A DNA stretch of 47,722 nucleotides from Rhizorhabdus histidinilytica (lineage in GTDB: Bacteria > Pseudomonadota > Alphaproteobacteria > Sphingomonadales > Sphingomonadaceae): contig NZ_FUYM01000020.1 in assembly GCF_900167915.1 (NCBI RefSeq), positions 1-47,722 on the forward strand, read 5' to 3'. The notes under the pieces are model-generated. The model saw only the letters and a list, made by a program, of their open reading frames with translations, did no database searches and was not told the origin of the DNA. The translations under genes and the position numbers were made by a program. Within the stretch, counting starts at the first letter, position 1; each line of letters opens with the position of its first letter. Of the stretch, positions 34,720-43,427 are shown piece by piece.

Positions 34720-34749
34720 CCCTTCCCTTCGCATTCCGGGATCGAGATC

Positions 34750-36207
34750 ATGAACACACCTTTGCCACTGAACCAGATCGGCCAGTTCGACGACGAAGCC
34801 GATGTCGTCATCCTCGGCTACGGTATCGCGGGTGCCTGCGCCGCGCTGGAAGCACGTGGCGCCGGCGGGGACGTGCTGGTGGTCGAGCGGGCGAGCGGCG
34901 GCGGCGGCGCCAGCGCGTTGTCGTCTGGCATCTTCTATATCGGCGCCGGCACCGAAGTGCAGAAGGCGGCGGGCTATGACGACACGCCCGACAATATGTA
35001 CCGCTCGATGATCGCCAGCATGGGACCCGATCAGGCCGAGCTGATCCGCCCCTATTGCGACGGCAATGTCGAGCATTTCCGGTGGCTGGAGGCGCAGGGC
35101 ATACCGTTCGAGCGCAGCTATTATCCCGAAAAGACGGTGTTCCTGATGACGACCCATGGCCTGATGTGGTCGGGCAACGAGAAGGTCTGGCCCTTCCGCG
35201 ATGCCGCAACACCGGCGCCACGCGGCCATCAGGTGGCGATGGAAGGCGATACGTCGGGCGCTGCCGCGATGTTCGCGCTGCTGGCGCGCTGCGACGAGGC
35301 CGGGGTGCGCGCCAGTTTCGATTCGATCGCGCAATCGCTGATCGTCGACGGGGAAGGCCGCGTGTGCGGCGTGACGGTGCGTCAGTTCGGCCAGGAACGC
35401 CATTATCGCGCCCGCCGTGGCGTGATCGTCGCCACCGGCGGCTTCGGTCGCAACGAGCAGATGCTCGCGCGCTATTTCCCCGGACTGCCGGACACGGCCG
35501 AGCCGATGGGCATCCCCCACACCGACGGCTCGGGCATCACCATGGCGGTCGCCGCCGGCGGAGACGTCCGGGGCATGGATGGGCTGATCGCGACCGCCTC
35601 CATCTATCCGCCTCCGCAGCTGGTGAAGGGCATTATCGTCAACCGCCTTGGCAAGCGCTTCGTGGCGGAAGACGCCTATCACGGCAGGACGGCCTCCTTC
35701 ATTATGGAACAGCCCGACCAGCGCGCGTTCCTGATCGTCGATTCCGAAATTTTCGCCTATCCCGAGATCATCGGCGCGAACCACTCGCTCGTCGACGGCT
35801 ATGAATCGATCGAGGCGATGGAGAGCGGGCTGGAGCTGCCGCCCGGGTCTCTGGCCGACACGCTGGCGGTCTACAACCAACAGGCCGCGCAAGGCCGCGA
35901 TCCGCTGTTCGAGAAGCACACCGACTGGCTCAAGCCGCTGACCGACGGCCCATGGGCGGCGTTCGACATCTCGTTCAACCGATCGACCTATTATTATATC
36001 ACCCTCGGGGGCCTGCGGATCGGACCCGATGCGCGCGTGCGTCGCGCCGATGGCGGCGTCGTGGCGGGTCTCTATGCTGCGGGCGCCTGCACCGCGCATC
36101 TGTCGCCGGACGGCAAGAGCTATGCGAGCGGCATGAGCCTCGGGCCGGGCTCCTTCTTCGGCCGTGTCGCCGGACGCGAGGCGATGCGCGGATCGGCCGC
36201 TAGCTGA
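34750..36207 (+). CDS. FAD-dependent dehydrogenase D (fumarate-reductase/KstD superfamily)
   Basis: A 485-residue flavoprotein, shorter than the other three. The dinucleotide motif is G23-Y-G-I-A-G28, with GGFGRNEQM in the middle and a C-terminal Y458-ASGMSLG in place of the KstD Y-P-G-x-G segment. In that respect it groups with flavoprotein B rather than A and C. It is the last gene of the OYE unit and ends four bases from the convergent EthD-like gene. It probably performs a different hydride transfer from A and C, but the substrate is unknown. Confidence 0.85.
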   Translation: MNTPLPLNQIGQFDDEADVVILGYGIAGACAALEARGAGGDVLVVERASGGGGASALSSGIFYIGAGTEVQKAAGYDDTPDNMYRSMIASMGPDQAELIRPYCDGNVEHFRWLEAQGIPFERSYYPEKTVFLMTTHGLMWSGNEKVWPFRDAATPAPRGHQVAMEGDTSGAAAMFALLARCDEAGVRASFDSIAQSLIVDGEGRVCGVTVRQFGQERHYRARRGVIVATGGFGRNEQMLARYFPGLPDTAEPMGIPHTDGSGITMAVAAGGDVRGMDGLIATASIYPPPQLVKGIIVNRLGKRFVAEDAYHGRTASFIMEQPDQRAFLIVDSEIFAYPEIIGANHSLVDGYESIEAMESGLELPPGSLADTLAVYNQQAAQGRDPLFEKHTDWLKPLTDGPWAAFDISFNRSTYYYITLGGLRIGPDARVRRADGGVVAGLYAAGACTAHLSPDGKSYASGMSLGPGSFFGRVAGREAMRGSAAS

Positions 36208-36211
36208 TCGA

Positions 36212-36577
36212 TCAGGACGATGTCGGGATGAGCGTATCGGTCATGATATGCTCATCGCCGATAAACGACAGACAGCGCGACGCATCGAAGAATTTCTTCT
36301 CGTCGGGCCGGATTACCTCCAGATAGCGCGGCTCCTCGAACGCAGCCTTCATCGCCTCGCGGCTGTCGAACCAGATTTCTCCGACGCCGTCATAGTCGGG
36401 AGAGTCGCCGAAGGGTGCTACGGCCTCGCCGCCGGGCGCGCGATGATGCTGCACATATTTGCGCACATGCCTCATAAACTCAGGAACGCTTTTGACCAGC
36501 GGCGCGTGGCGGTTCAGCCAATAGTCGCTGAACTCGTCATAAGACAGATCGGTCTTGCGCGTGACGAACACGATCAT
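36212..36577 (-). CDS. EthD-domain protein
   Basis: A 121-residue single-domain dimeric alpha/beta-barrel protein of the EthD type (LSYDEFSDYWLNRHAPLV, then GEIWFDSREAMKAAFEEPRY). It resembles the N-terminal half of the protein at 2607-3290. Two ATGs are in frame; 36577 has AGGA eight bases upstream and is preferred to 36586. It follows the aldehyde dehydrogenase gene after 94 bases that include a hairpin. Such proteins are found near oxygenase genes and may isomerise or dehydrate ring intermediates; no catalytic residue can be named. Confidence 0.8.
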   Translation of the reverse strand: MIVFVTRKTDLSYDEFSDYWLNRHAPLVKSVPEFMRHVRKYVQHHRAPGGEAVAPFGDSPDYDGVGEIWFDSREAMKAAFEEPRYLEVIRPDEKKFFDASRCLSFIGDEHIMTDTLIPTSS

Positions 36578-36629
36578 GGTGATCATCCTGGCTCTCCATG
36601 CCTTCTGCGATCGACAATCGGGATTGCAC

Positions 36630-36650
36630 GCCGCCGGAAAGTCCGGCGGC
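36630..36650 (-). terminator. Hairpin after the aldehyde dehydrogenase
   Basis: A perfect 9-base stem GCCGCCGGA/TCCGGCGGC with a 3-base loop, 22 bases after the ALDH stop. It may lower expression of the EthD-like gene downstream. Confidence 0.5.
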
Positions 36651-36671
36651 GCCACGATCCGCTGGCGCCGT

Positions 36672-38168
36672 TCAGTCCGCCAGGTGATCCGGCGTCCCTT
36701 CAAGAACGACGGTTTTGGTCTCGAGATAAGGATGCAGGCCTTCGACGCCGCCTTCGCGGCCGATGCCCGACTGCTTGAAGCCGCCGAAGGCGATGCTGAA
36801 GTCGGTGCGGAAGGCGTTATGGCCGACCGTTCCCGAGCGCAGGCTGCGCGCGACCTCATAGGCGCGCTGGACGTCGTTGGTGAACACCGAGTTGTTCAGG
36901 CCGTAGATCGTATCGTTGGCGATATCGATCGCCTGTTCTTCATTGTCCGCGGGGATCACGCTGACGACCGGGCCGAAAAGCTCCTCGCGCGCCAGCGTCG
37001 AATCATTGTGGACGTTACCGAAGACGGTCGGCTCGATGTAGAAGCCGCGATTGAGATGCGCGGGCCGGCGTCCGCCGACGGCGAGGGTCGCGCCCTCGCT
37101 CTCGCCCTTGGCGATCAGCTGCTCGATCCGATCGCGCTGGCGCCGCATGGCGATCGGCCCAATCTCGGTTGCGGGATCGAACGGATCGCCGACCTTGATC
37201 GCGCCGAACTTCGCACTCAACGCATCGACCAGCGCATCATGCCGATGCCGGCTGACGATGATCCGGGTCAGTGAAGAGCAGACCTGACCGGACATCAGGC
37301 AGGTCGATCCGGCCAGCGAGGTCGCCGCGGTTTCCAGATCGAAGTCGTCGAGGATGACGGCCGCCGATTTGCCGCCGAGCTCGAGCGTGTAGCGCGCGAT
37401 GCGATCGCCGCAGATCGCCGCGATCTTGCGGCCCGCGGCGGTCGATCCGGTGAAGGCAACCTTGTCGACGCCAGGATGCCGCACCAGCATCTCGGAGGCG
37501 GCGCGCTCGGCGGTGATGACGTTGATGACGCCCGGCGGGATGCCGATGGCCTGCGCGATTTCCGCGACGATATAGGCCGACGACGGCGCTTCGGGAGACG
37601 CCTTGACGATCACGGTGCAGCCCGCGAGCAGCGCCGGCGCGAGCTTGTTGGACAGCAAGTTGATCGGGGCGTTCCAGGGGATGATCGCCGCGACCACGCC
37701 CACCGGTTCGCGCACCAACAGGCCGACCTGTCCGCCGCCATAGGGATGGTGGCGTTCCTCGAACTGGAAGGTGTCGGCGAGGCCGGCGTAATATTCGAAA
37801 ATCCCGCCCATCGCCCCGGAGAACATCTGGGCGGTCGAATGCAGGATGCCCATTTCATTGGGCCAGGTCAGCGCGACGTCCTCGGCCCGATCGTTGAGGC
37901 CCTTGGCGAGCGCGCGGAGATAACCCGCACGTTCCGCATGGCTCATCCGCGGCCAGGGACCACGATCGAAGGCCTCGCGCGCGGCGGCGACGGCGCGGTC
38001 GACGTCCGGCTCGAAGGCTTCGGCGACGCTGACGTAGATTTCCTCGGTCGCGGGCGCGATCACGTCAAACTTGCTGTCCGACGAAGGCTTAATCCAATTC
38101 CCGCCGATGAACAGCCGATCCTGATGTCCGAATGGAACCTCGCTGTGCTGTTTCGTCTGGCTGGTCAT
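36672..38168 (-). CDS. NAD(P)-dependent aldehyde dehydrogenase
   Basis: A 498-residue aldehyde dehydrogenase. The oxyanion asparagine is N166 in PWNAP, the general base E264 is in LELGGKS, and the nucleophile C297 is in GQVCSS. GSTAAG marks the cofactor site. It converts an aldehyde to an acid and would follow the GMC or quinohemoprotein dehydrogenases. ATG 38168 is chosen over an in-frame start at 38216, which would extend into the hairpin. There is no copy of the island's palindrome directly in front, so it may be read from the receptor promoter through a hairpin (38191-38220), or have an unseen promoter. Confidence 0.93.
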   Translation of the reverse strand: MTSQTKQHSEVPFGHQDRLFIGGNWIKPSSDSKFDVIAPATEEIYVSVAEAFEPDVDRAVAAAREAFDRGPWPRMSHAERAGYLRALAKGLNDRAEDVALTWPNEMGILHSTAQMFSGAMGGIFEYYAGLADTFQFEERHHPYGGGQVGLLVREPVGVVAAIIPWNAPINLLSNKLAPALLAGCTVIVKASPEAPSSAYIVAEIAQAIGIPPGVINVITAERAASEMLVRHPGVDKVAFTGSTAAGRKIAAICGDRIARYTLELGGKSAAVILDDFDLETAATSLAGSTCLMSGQVCSSLTRIIVSRHRHDALVDALSAKFGAIKVGDPFDPATEIGPIAMRRQRDRIEQLIAKGESEGATLAVGGRRPAHLNRGFYIEPTVFGNVHNDSTLAREELFGPVVSVIPADNEEQAIDIANDTIYGLNNSVFTNDVQRAYEVARSLRSGTVGHNAFRTDFSIAFGGFKQSGIGREGGVEGLHPYLETKTVVLEGTPDHLAD

Positions 38169-38190
38169 GGCTGCTCCTTTGGTTCCGCGA

Positions 38191-38220
38191 AAATCGACAG
38201 GCCGGCGCCGTCGCACCGGC
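38191..38220 (-). terminator. Strong GC hairpin after TonB receptor 2
   Basis: A perfect 10-base stem GACAGGCCGG/CCGGCCTGTC with a 10-base loop, directly after the receptor stop at 38234. It is placed like the hairpin after receptor 1. Confidence 0.6.
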
Positions 38221-38233
38221 CTGTCAGGCTCGA

Positions 38234-40606
38234 TCAGTAGCGGATGCTGAACGACGCCCCGTAGGTGGCGGGCATGCCCGCATAGCGACCGATCGTGTCG
38301 AAAGCCGCGACGACGTTGGTCCAGTAATATTTGTTAAAGACGTTCTTGCCGTACAGCTGCAAACGCCACTTGTTGTCGGGCGCCGCGATGCCGGCACGCA
38401 GGTCGACGATCGTGTAGGGATCAATGAGCAGTGGGTTGCCGACAGCGGATGCCGTCGTCGGCGGGGCGAAGTCGCCGCCGACAACGGCGACGGTGCCCGA
38501 CCGGTAGGTCATAGTACCGCCCAAGAAGGCATCGAACGACTCGTTCACCGGGATCCGGTAGTCGCCGTTCAGCGAGACCTGATATTTCGGCGTGAAGGGA
38601 ACGCGGGTGCCGTCGAACACCGCCGCGACGCCGGCCGCGTTGATGCCGGAGAACTTCTTGATCTGCGCATCGGTGTAGACGAACGATCCCGACATCGTCA
38701 GGCCGCCCAGCGACCGCGTCCCGACCTCCAATTCGAAGCCCTTGATGTCGGACTTGGGGATGTTCTGGAGGATGTCGAGGATGCCGAACGGCAGCGCCAG
38801 GGTCTTCGACCGAAGCTGCTTCGCCTTATAGTCGTAATAATAACCGGCCGCGGTGATGTTGATCAGGCGATCGAACAGCGACGTCTTGATGCCGGTTTCG
38901 AAGGCGAGCACCGACTCCTGCTTGACCGGCAGGAACTGGGTGAAGGCGGAGGCCGAAACCGCCGGAAAGCTGCCTGCCTTGTAGCCCTTGGCAACGTTGC
39001 CGTATATCAGCAGGCCGGGTTGCGGCTTCCAGTCGACACCGACGCGCCAGGACAGGTTGTCTTCCTTGAGGGTCGACTTGAACCGGCCCGGAGCACCCGG
39101 CGACACGCCGTTGATCGTGGTGCCTTGATCATTGATCACATAGCAGGCGCCCTGAACATAGGGACCGAACGCCCCGCCGAGCAGGAGGTTATAAAAGAAA
39201 TCGCCAACGTCGGGAGTTGCCGCGATATCGCGGGTGCAGAGGTCAGCATCACGCTTCGAGTTGGTATAGCGCGTACCGGCTTTCAACGTGACGGTGTCGG
39301 CGATGTCATGCTCGATATTGGCGAAGAAGGCGTAGTTGGTCATCTTCTGCTTCGCCGTATAATTCGGCTCGCAGGTCGGGAAGAAGATCGCCGCAGTCGA
39401 CGAGTCAGGACAGCTAGCCTGCACTTCCTGGAAAACCTTGCTGCGCTCGAAGTTCGATCCAACGACCCAGCGCGTCCCCGAAGAATCGCTGTTGGCGAGG
39501 CGGAGTTCCTGAGCGAAGCTCTTGATCGTACCGCGGTTGATGGTGAGATCCAGCGATACTGCCGGCAGGCCGTCGCCCTCGTTGCGCTGCTTCTGCTTGA
39601 AGTCGACATAGGAGGTCAGCGAGGTCAGAGTGATCGAGTCGGTGACATCGAGATCGCCGCGGAGCGCGGCTTGGAACATGTCGTTATTCTTGTACGGCAG
39701 GCCCGGCGTCCAGTCCGAGGCACGCGGCTTGCGGGGGGAGAAGCTCGCCCCGGCAACGTCGGGATCGAGCACTGCTTGCTGAGGCAGAGTCGCAACATAT
39801 TGCGGCGACTGGGTCTCGCCTTTTTCATGCCAGCCATTGAGGTTGAGGTTGAAGCGGAGCCTTTCGACCGGCTCGAAGTCGAGCAGCACGCGTCCCGCGA
39901 TGACCTCCTTCTTGCCGTTGCGGTCACCCGGCCGGGTGTTGCTGACCTGCCATCCGTCGGCGCGCTCATAGCGGCTGGAGACGCGCACGCCGACCTTGTC
40001 GCTTAACGGGCCACTCACATAGCCCTCAGCGTCGATCGCATTGAAGCGGCCATAGGAAAGGCTGAGGCCGGCCGAGAGATTCTTGGTCGGCTTGGCGGCG
40101 ATATAGTTGATCGCGCCTCCGGTCGCATTCTGGCCGAACAGCGTGCCCTGCGGGCCCTTGAGCACTTCGATCCGCTCGAGATCGAAAGCGGAATGGCTGG
40201 TGGTCGCCGGGAAGGAGAGCGGGAATTCGTCGATATAGACGGGAACCGTCGGATAGGCGCCGAGCGAGGTCTCGTAGAAGCCGACGCCGCGCAGCGTGAA
40301 CACCGGAGTCTCGTTCGCGGTGGGCGTGAAGGACAGGCCCGGAACCGTCTGCGCGATGTCGGCCAGCGAGGAAATCTTTTGCGTCTTCAGCGCATCGCCG
40401 CCGAGCACGGCCACGGCGAGACCCACGTCGGTAAGCTTCTGCTCGCGCTTGTTGGCGGTGACGACGATATCGGCATCGGCCGACTCCTCGGCCGGAGTCG
40501 ACTGCGCACTGACGGCCGATGCCCAGACAAGCGCGAGAAGGGATCCGCCGATCGTCAGGGCAAGAGCCCGGTGTGCGTGCCGCTTACCGACAAACCCGTA
40601 GGCCAT
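38234..40606 (-). CDS. TonB-dependent outer-membrane receptor 2
   Basis: A 790-residue receptor from ATG 40606, which follows GGGAGAAGAA; an in-frame start at 40636 is less likely. The signal peptide ends near residue 34 (VSAQ), the TonB box is DIVVTA, and the plug and barrel follow. It is nearly colinear with receptor 1. Shared stretches include SLADIAQ, YETSLGAYPTVPVYIDEFPL, KGPQGTLFGQNATGG and the terminal aromatic strand. The barrel halves diverge more, which is where ligand-contacting loops lie. The two may take up related compounds or different forms of one compound. The operator is at 40733-40752. Confidence 0.95.
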   Translation of the reverse strand: MAYGFVGKRHAHRALALTIGGSLLALVWASAVSAQSTPAEESADADIVVTANKREQKLTDVGLAVAVLGGDALKTQKISSLADIAQTVPGLSFTPTANETPVFTLRGVGFYETSLGAYPTVPVYIDEFPLSFPATTSHSAFDLERIEVLKGPQGTLFGQNATGGAINYIAAKPTKNLSAGLSLSYGRFNAIDAEGYVSGPLSDKVGVRVSSRYERADGWQVSNTRPGDRNGKKEVIAGRVLLDFEPVERLRFNLNLNGWHEKGETQSPQYVATLPQQAVLDPDVAGASFSPRKPRASDWTPGLPYKNNDMFQAALRGDLDVTDSITLTSLTSYVDFKQKQRNEGDGLPAVSLDLTINRGTIKSFAQELRLANSDSSGTRWVVGSNFERSKVFQEVQASCPDSSTAAIFFPTCEPNYTAKQKMTNYAFFANIEHDIADTVTLKAGTRYTNSKRDADLCTRDIAATPDVGDFFYNLLLGGAFGPYVQGACYVINDQGTTINGVSPGAPGRFKSTLKEDNLSWRVGVDWKPQPGLLIYGNVAKGYKAGSFPAVSASAFTQFLPVKQESVLAFETGIKTSLFDRLINITAAGYYYDYKAKQLRSKTLALPFGILDILQNIPKSDIKGFELEVGTRSLGGLTMSGSFVYTDAQIKKFSGINAAGVAAVFDGTRVPFTPKYQVSLNGDYRIPVNESFDAFLGGTMTYRSGTVAVVGGDFAPPTTASAVGNPLLIDPYTIVDLRAGIAAPDNKWRLQLYGKNVFNKYYWTNVVAAFDTIGRYAGMPATYGASFSIRY

Positions 40607-40732
40607 TTCTTCTCTCCCACATTCTACGATTATCATGAAACCAGACGCCGCCCCTCGGCGTCGGATGGAGGAACAACCGAATGCCGCGCTAACTCCAACG
40701 CTGCAATGCTAGGAAGATGTCGATGCTGGAGA

Positions 40733-40752
40733 TGTCCCATTTATAAGGGACA
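40733..40752. promoter_or_regulatory. Palindromic operator 11 (TGTCCC-N8-GGGACA)
   Basis: A perfect consensus copy with an AT-rich spacer, about 136 bases before TonB receptor 2 (40606). Confidence 0.78.
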
Positions 40753-40836
40753 TTGCGAATTGCGACGCGCGCCGAGGCGCCGACCGACGATTTTGAGATT
40801 ATTTCGGCACGGCGCGGTAGGCCCAACAATGTCCCG

Positions 40837-40856
40837 CGTCCCATTCGGTAGGGACA
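40837..40856. promoter_or_regulatory. Palindromic operator 12 (CGTCCC-N8-GGGACA)
   Basis: A copy about 67 bases before the small barrel gene at 40914, preceded by an additional TGTCCC half-site at 40830. Confidence 0.76.
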
Positions 40857-40913
40857 TGATCCGTGATCGCGCTCGCTAACTATCTCGGGCAAAATGGAGG
40901 ATGCAGAATTGCC

Positions 40914-41246
40914 ATGCCCGCTCATTTGCTTGTTCGTTCGATCGTGCCCGACGTGCAGCATCGCGCCGCGTTCGATCGCTGGTACGGCGAGGACCATATG
41001 GCAGAGGCGATCCGCGTCTTCTCCCCATCGCGCTGCTGGCGCTCCTGGAGCGAGATCGACGCATCGGTTCATTACGCATTTTACGAGTTCGATACGGTCG
41101 AAGCGCTGAAGGCCATGACGAGCACCGAGGCTTTTGCCGAAATGATCGCCGACTTTACACGCACCTGGGACGGCAAGGTCACCCGCGAACGCGATTTCAT
41201 CCAGTCGGTACAACTGGTTGAGGCGCGACCCGCCCCATTGGATTGA
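40914..41246 (+). CDS. Small dimeric alpha/beta-barrel protein
   Basis: A 110-residue protein that looks like a ferredoxin-fold dimeric barrel (FDRWYGEDHMAEA, later YAFYEFDTVEALKAM), related to EthD or DUF4286-type proteins. An upstream in-frame start at 40863 would sit almost inside the operator. ATG 40914 is preferred, with GGAGG about 14 bases upstream, a slightly long spacing. It precedes quinohemoprotein dehydrogenase 2 by 54 bases. The function is unknown; substrate or product binding for the downstream pathway is possible. Confidence 0.72.
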   Translation: MPAHLLVRSIVPDVQHRAAFDRWYGEDHMAEAIRVFSPSRCWRSWSEIDASVHYAFYEFDTVEALKAMTSTEAFAEMIADFTRTWDGKVTRERDFIQSVQLVEARPAPLD

Positions 41247-41300
41247 GTGATCGCAATATCGCATGACAGCCGTGCAAAGACGCGGAACGGGAGGATCAAA

Positions 41301-43391
41301 ATGCCAATGTCAAAACGCACGCGCATCCTCATCGGCTTCGTCACATTCGCCACCGTTCCGGCAATGACGCTGCTCGCCGGCGGAGCATCGCCTCCGTCGG
41401 GCGTATCGGCCCTGGTCGATCAGTCGGACGGCCGAAACTGGGCGGCCTTCGGACGTACGTTCGGCGAGCAGCATTTCAGTCCGCTGGCCGATATCAATGA
41501 CAAGACGATCGGGCGGCTCCATCTTGCCTGGTATGTCGATCTGCCGCCTGAAGCATCGATCAGCGCGCCGCTCGCAATCGACGGCGTGCTCTACACCGCA
41601 ACCGGGCACAGCGTCGTTCGCGCCTGGGACGCGGGCTCGGGCCGCCGGTTGTGGGAGTTCGATCCAAAGGCCCCGGAAGCGTCGGGGATGAAGCTGCGCC
41701 AGGGCTGGGGCAGCCGCGGTCTCGCCTGGTGGAATGGAAAGCTCTATGTCGGCACCCAGGATGGCCGGCTGATCGCCATCGACGCCAGGACGGGACGCGA
41801 GATCTGGTCGCAACTCACCGTATCGAAGGACGATCTGCGTTTCATATCGGGCGCGCCACGCGTCTTCGATGGCAAGGTCATCATCGGTCATGGCGGCGCC
41901 GATGCCGGCGATACGCGTGGCTATGTCACCACCTATGACGCCGAAACCGGCAAGCAATTGTGGCGCTTCTACACCGTGCCGGGCAATCCGGCGGACGGTT
42001 TCGAGAACGACGCCATGGAGATGGCAGCCAAGACCTGGTCTGGCCAATGGTGGAAGTTCGGCGGCGGCGGCACGGTCTGGAACGCGATGACCTATGACGC
42101 GCGAACCGACACCGTCTATATCGGCACCGGCAATGGTTCGCCCTGGAACCACCGCGTTCGCAGCCAGGGCGAGGGCGACAACTTATTCCTCTGCTCGATC
42201 GTCGCGCTCGATGCGAAGACCGGCCGGTATAAGTGGCACTATCAGATCAATCCCGGCGAGAGCTGGGACTATAACGCCGCCATGGACATGGAGCTTGCCG
42301 ACCTCGATATCTCCGGCCAGCGCCGCCAAGTGCTGATGACGGCGCCGAAAAACGGCTTCTTCTACGTCATCGACCGCATCACCGGGAAACTGATCTCGGC
42401 CGAGCCGATCGCCAAGGTCAGTTGGGCGTCCAAGATCGACCTCGCCACCGGTCGTCCCGTGGAGATGCCCGGCATCCGCTATGCAGACAGCCAGAAATCG
42501 GTGATGTGGCCCGGGACGGCAGGTGCGCATAACTGGCTGCCGATGTCGTTCGATCCCCGCACGGGCATCGCCTATATTCCGAAGATCGAGATGGCCACCA
42601 TCTATGACGACAAGGGTATCGATACCGGCAAGTGGCGGCGTCCGAGCGGCAACTTCATAGACGGCGCGAACCACGCGGACATGATCACGCCTCTTCCGGG
42701 CGCGGGGACCAGCGCGTTGCTCGCCTGGGACGTGCGCCGGCAAAAGCCGCTTTGGAGCGTCCCGACCCCCGGCTTCTGGAACGGCGGCACCATGGCGACC
42801 GCGGGCAATCTTGTCTTCCAGGGCCACGCCGACGGCAGCTTCAATGCTTTCGCATCCGACAGCGGCAAGAAGCTCTGGCGGTTCGACGCGCAGGTCGGCG
42901 TGCTTGCGCCGCCGATCACCTATCGGGCGCGCGGCCGCCAATATGTGACGGTGCTTACCGGCTTCGGCGGCGCGGGGGCGATCCTGGGCGAGATAGCCAA
43001 TAGATATGGCTGGGATTATCGCAGCCAGAAGCGGCGCATCCTGACCTTCGCGCTCGACGGAAAGGCAAGTTTACCGCCGGCATCGCCCACCGCCGCTCCG
43101 GTCGAGCCCGACACCGATTTCGCACCAGACGCCGCGCTCGTCGCCGAAGGGCAAGCGGTTTACGGTGCGCGCTGCACCTATTGCCACGGCGTGTTCGCGG
43201 TCGCCGCTGGCCTGGCGCCCGATCTGCGCCGATCGCCGATCGTACGCGACAAGGATGCTTTCGCCGCGATCGTCCATGGCGGCGCGCTCGTCCCGAACGG
43301 CATGCCGCAATTCGCGGAGCTCAGCGATCGCGAACTCGAATCGATCCGGCAATATGTGCGCAGCGAGAACCGGAAATCCTTGCGCAAATAG
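41301..43391 (+). CDS. PQQ-dependent quinohemoprotein alcohol dehydrogenase 2
   Basis: A 696-residue periplasmic enzyme from ATG 41301, which follows GGGAGG. It has a signal peptide (to about residue 28), a PQQ propeller and a C-terminal cytochrome c domain (C625-x-x-C628-H629, probable axial M668). The catalytic Asp is in ESWDY. Like dehydrogenase 1 it lacks the vicinal Cys pair before the SRGLAWWNGK segment, and it has Asp where the metal-binding Glu is expected (GGADAG). Its divergence from dehydrogenase 1 suggests a second alcohol substrate. It forms a unit with the small barrel gene and ends 36 bases from the convergent CoA-transferase gene. Confidence 0.92.
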   Translation: MPMSKRTRILIGFVTFATVPAMTLLAGGASPPSGVSALVDQSDGRNWAAFGRTFGEQHFSPLADINDKTIGRLHLAWYVDLPPEASISAPLAIDGVLYTATGHSVVRAWDAGSGRRLWEFDPKAPEASGMKLRQGWGSRGLAWWNGKLYVGTQDGRLIAIDARTGREIWSQLTVSKDDLRFISGAPRVFDGKVIIGHGGADAGDTRGYVTTYDAETGKQLWRFYTVPGNPADGFENDAMEMAAKTWSGQWWKFGGGGTVWNAMTYDARTDTVYIGTGNGSPWNHRVRSQGEGDNLFLCSIVALDAKTGRYKWHYQINPGESWDYNAAMDMELADLDISGQRRQVLMTAPKNGFFYVIDRITGKLISAEPIAKVSWASKIDLATGRPVEMPGIRYADSQKSVMWPGTAGAHNWLPMSFDPRTGIAYIPKIEMATIYDDKGIDTGKWRRPSGNFIDGANHADMITPLPGAGTSALLAWDVRRQKPLWSVPTPGFWNGGTMATAGNLVFQGHADGSFNAFASDSGKKLWRFDAQVGVLAPPITYRARGRQYVTVLTGFGGAGAILGEIANRYGWDYRSQKRRILTFALDGKASLPPASPTAAPVEPDTDFAPDAALVAEGQAVYGARCTYCHGVFAVAAGLAPDLRRSPIVRDKDAFAAIVHGGALVPNGMPQFAELSDRELESIRQYVRSENRKSLRK

Positions 43392-43393
43392 CA

Positions 43394-43418
43394 CACCGCC
43401 CGCGCCATGCGGACGGTG
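43394..43418. terminator. Hairpin between convergent genes
   Basis: The arms CACCGCCCGC and GCGGACGGTG pair with a single mismatch around a 5-base loop, between the quinohemoprotein dehydrogenase 2 and CoA-transferase stops. It is a plausible two-way terminator. Confidence 0.45.
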
Positions 43419-43427
43419 CGCTTGCGA

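Larger units (their letters stand above)
40607..40913. other. Divergent regulatory region, no gene
   Basis: A 307-base gap between receptor 2 and the small barrel gene. It contains operators 11 and 12 and an extra half-site TGTCCC at 40830-40835 overlapping the approach to operator 12. I see no coding sequence or RNA gene in it. Confidence 0.6.

Noticed and set aside
34102-36099. 665-codon open frame opposite flavoprotein D, the NTF2-like gene and the end of the OYE gene
   Set aside because: Antisense shadow. The + strand genes have clear motifs, start sites and spacing.
8565-36207. Steroid degradation cluster, based on KstD-like flavoproteins and an SCP-x-type thiolase
   Set aside because: No KshAB hydroxylase, HsaC-type ring-cleavage enzyme or steroid CoA-ligase set is present. 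The flavoproteins are only family-level matches.
38132-40006. 624-codon open frame on the + strand opposite TonB receptor 2
   Set aside because: Same artefact as above. Its composition is arginine- and glycine-rich without motifs.
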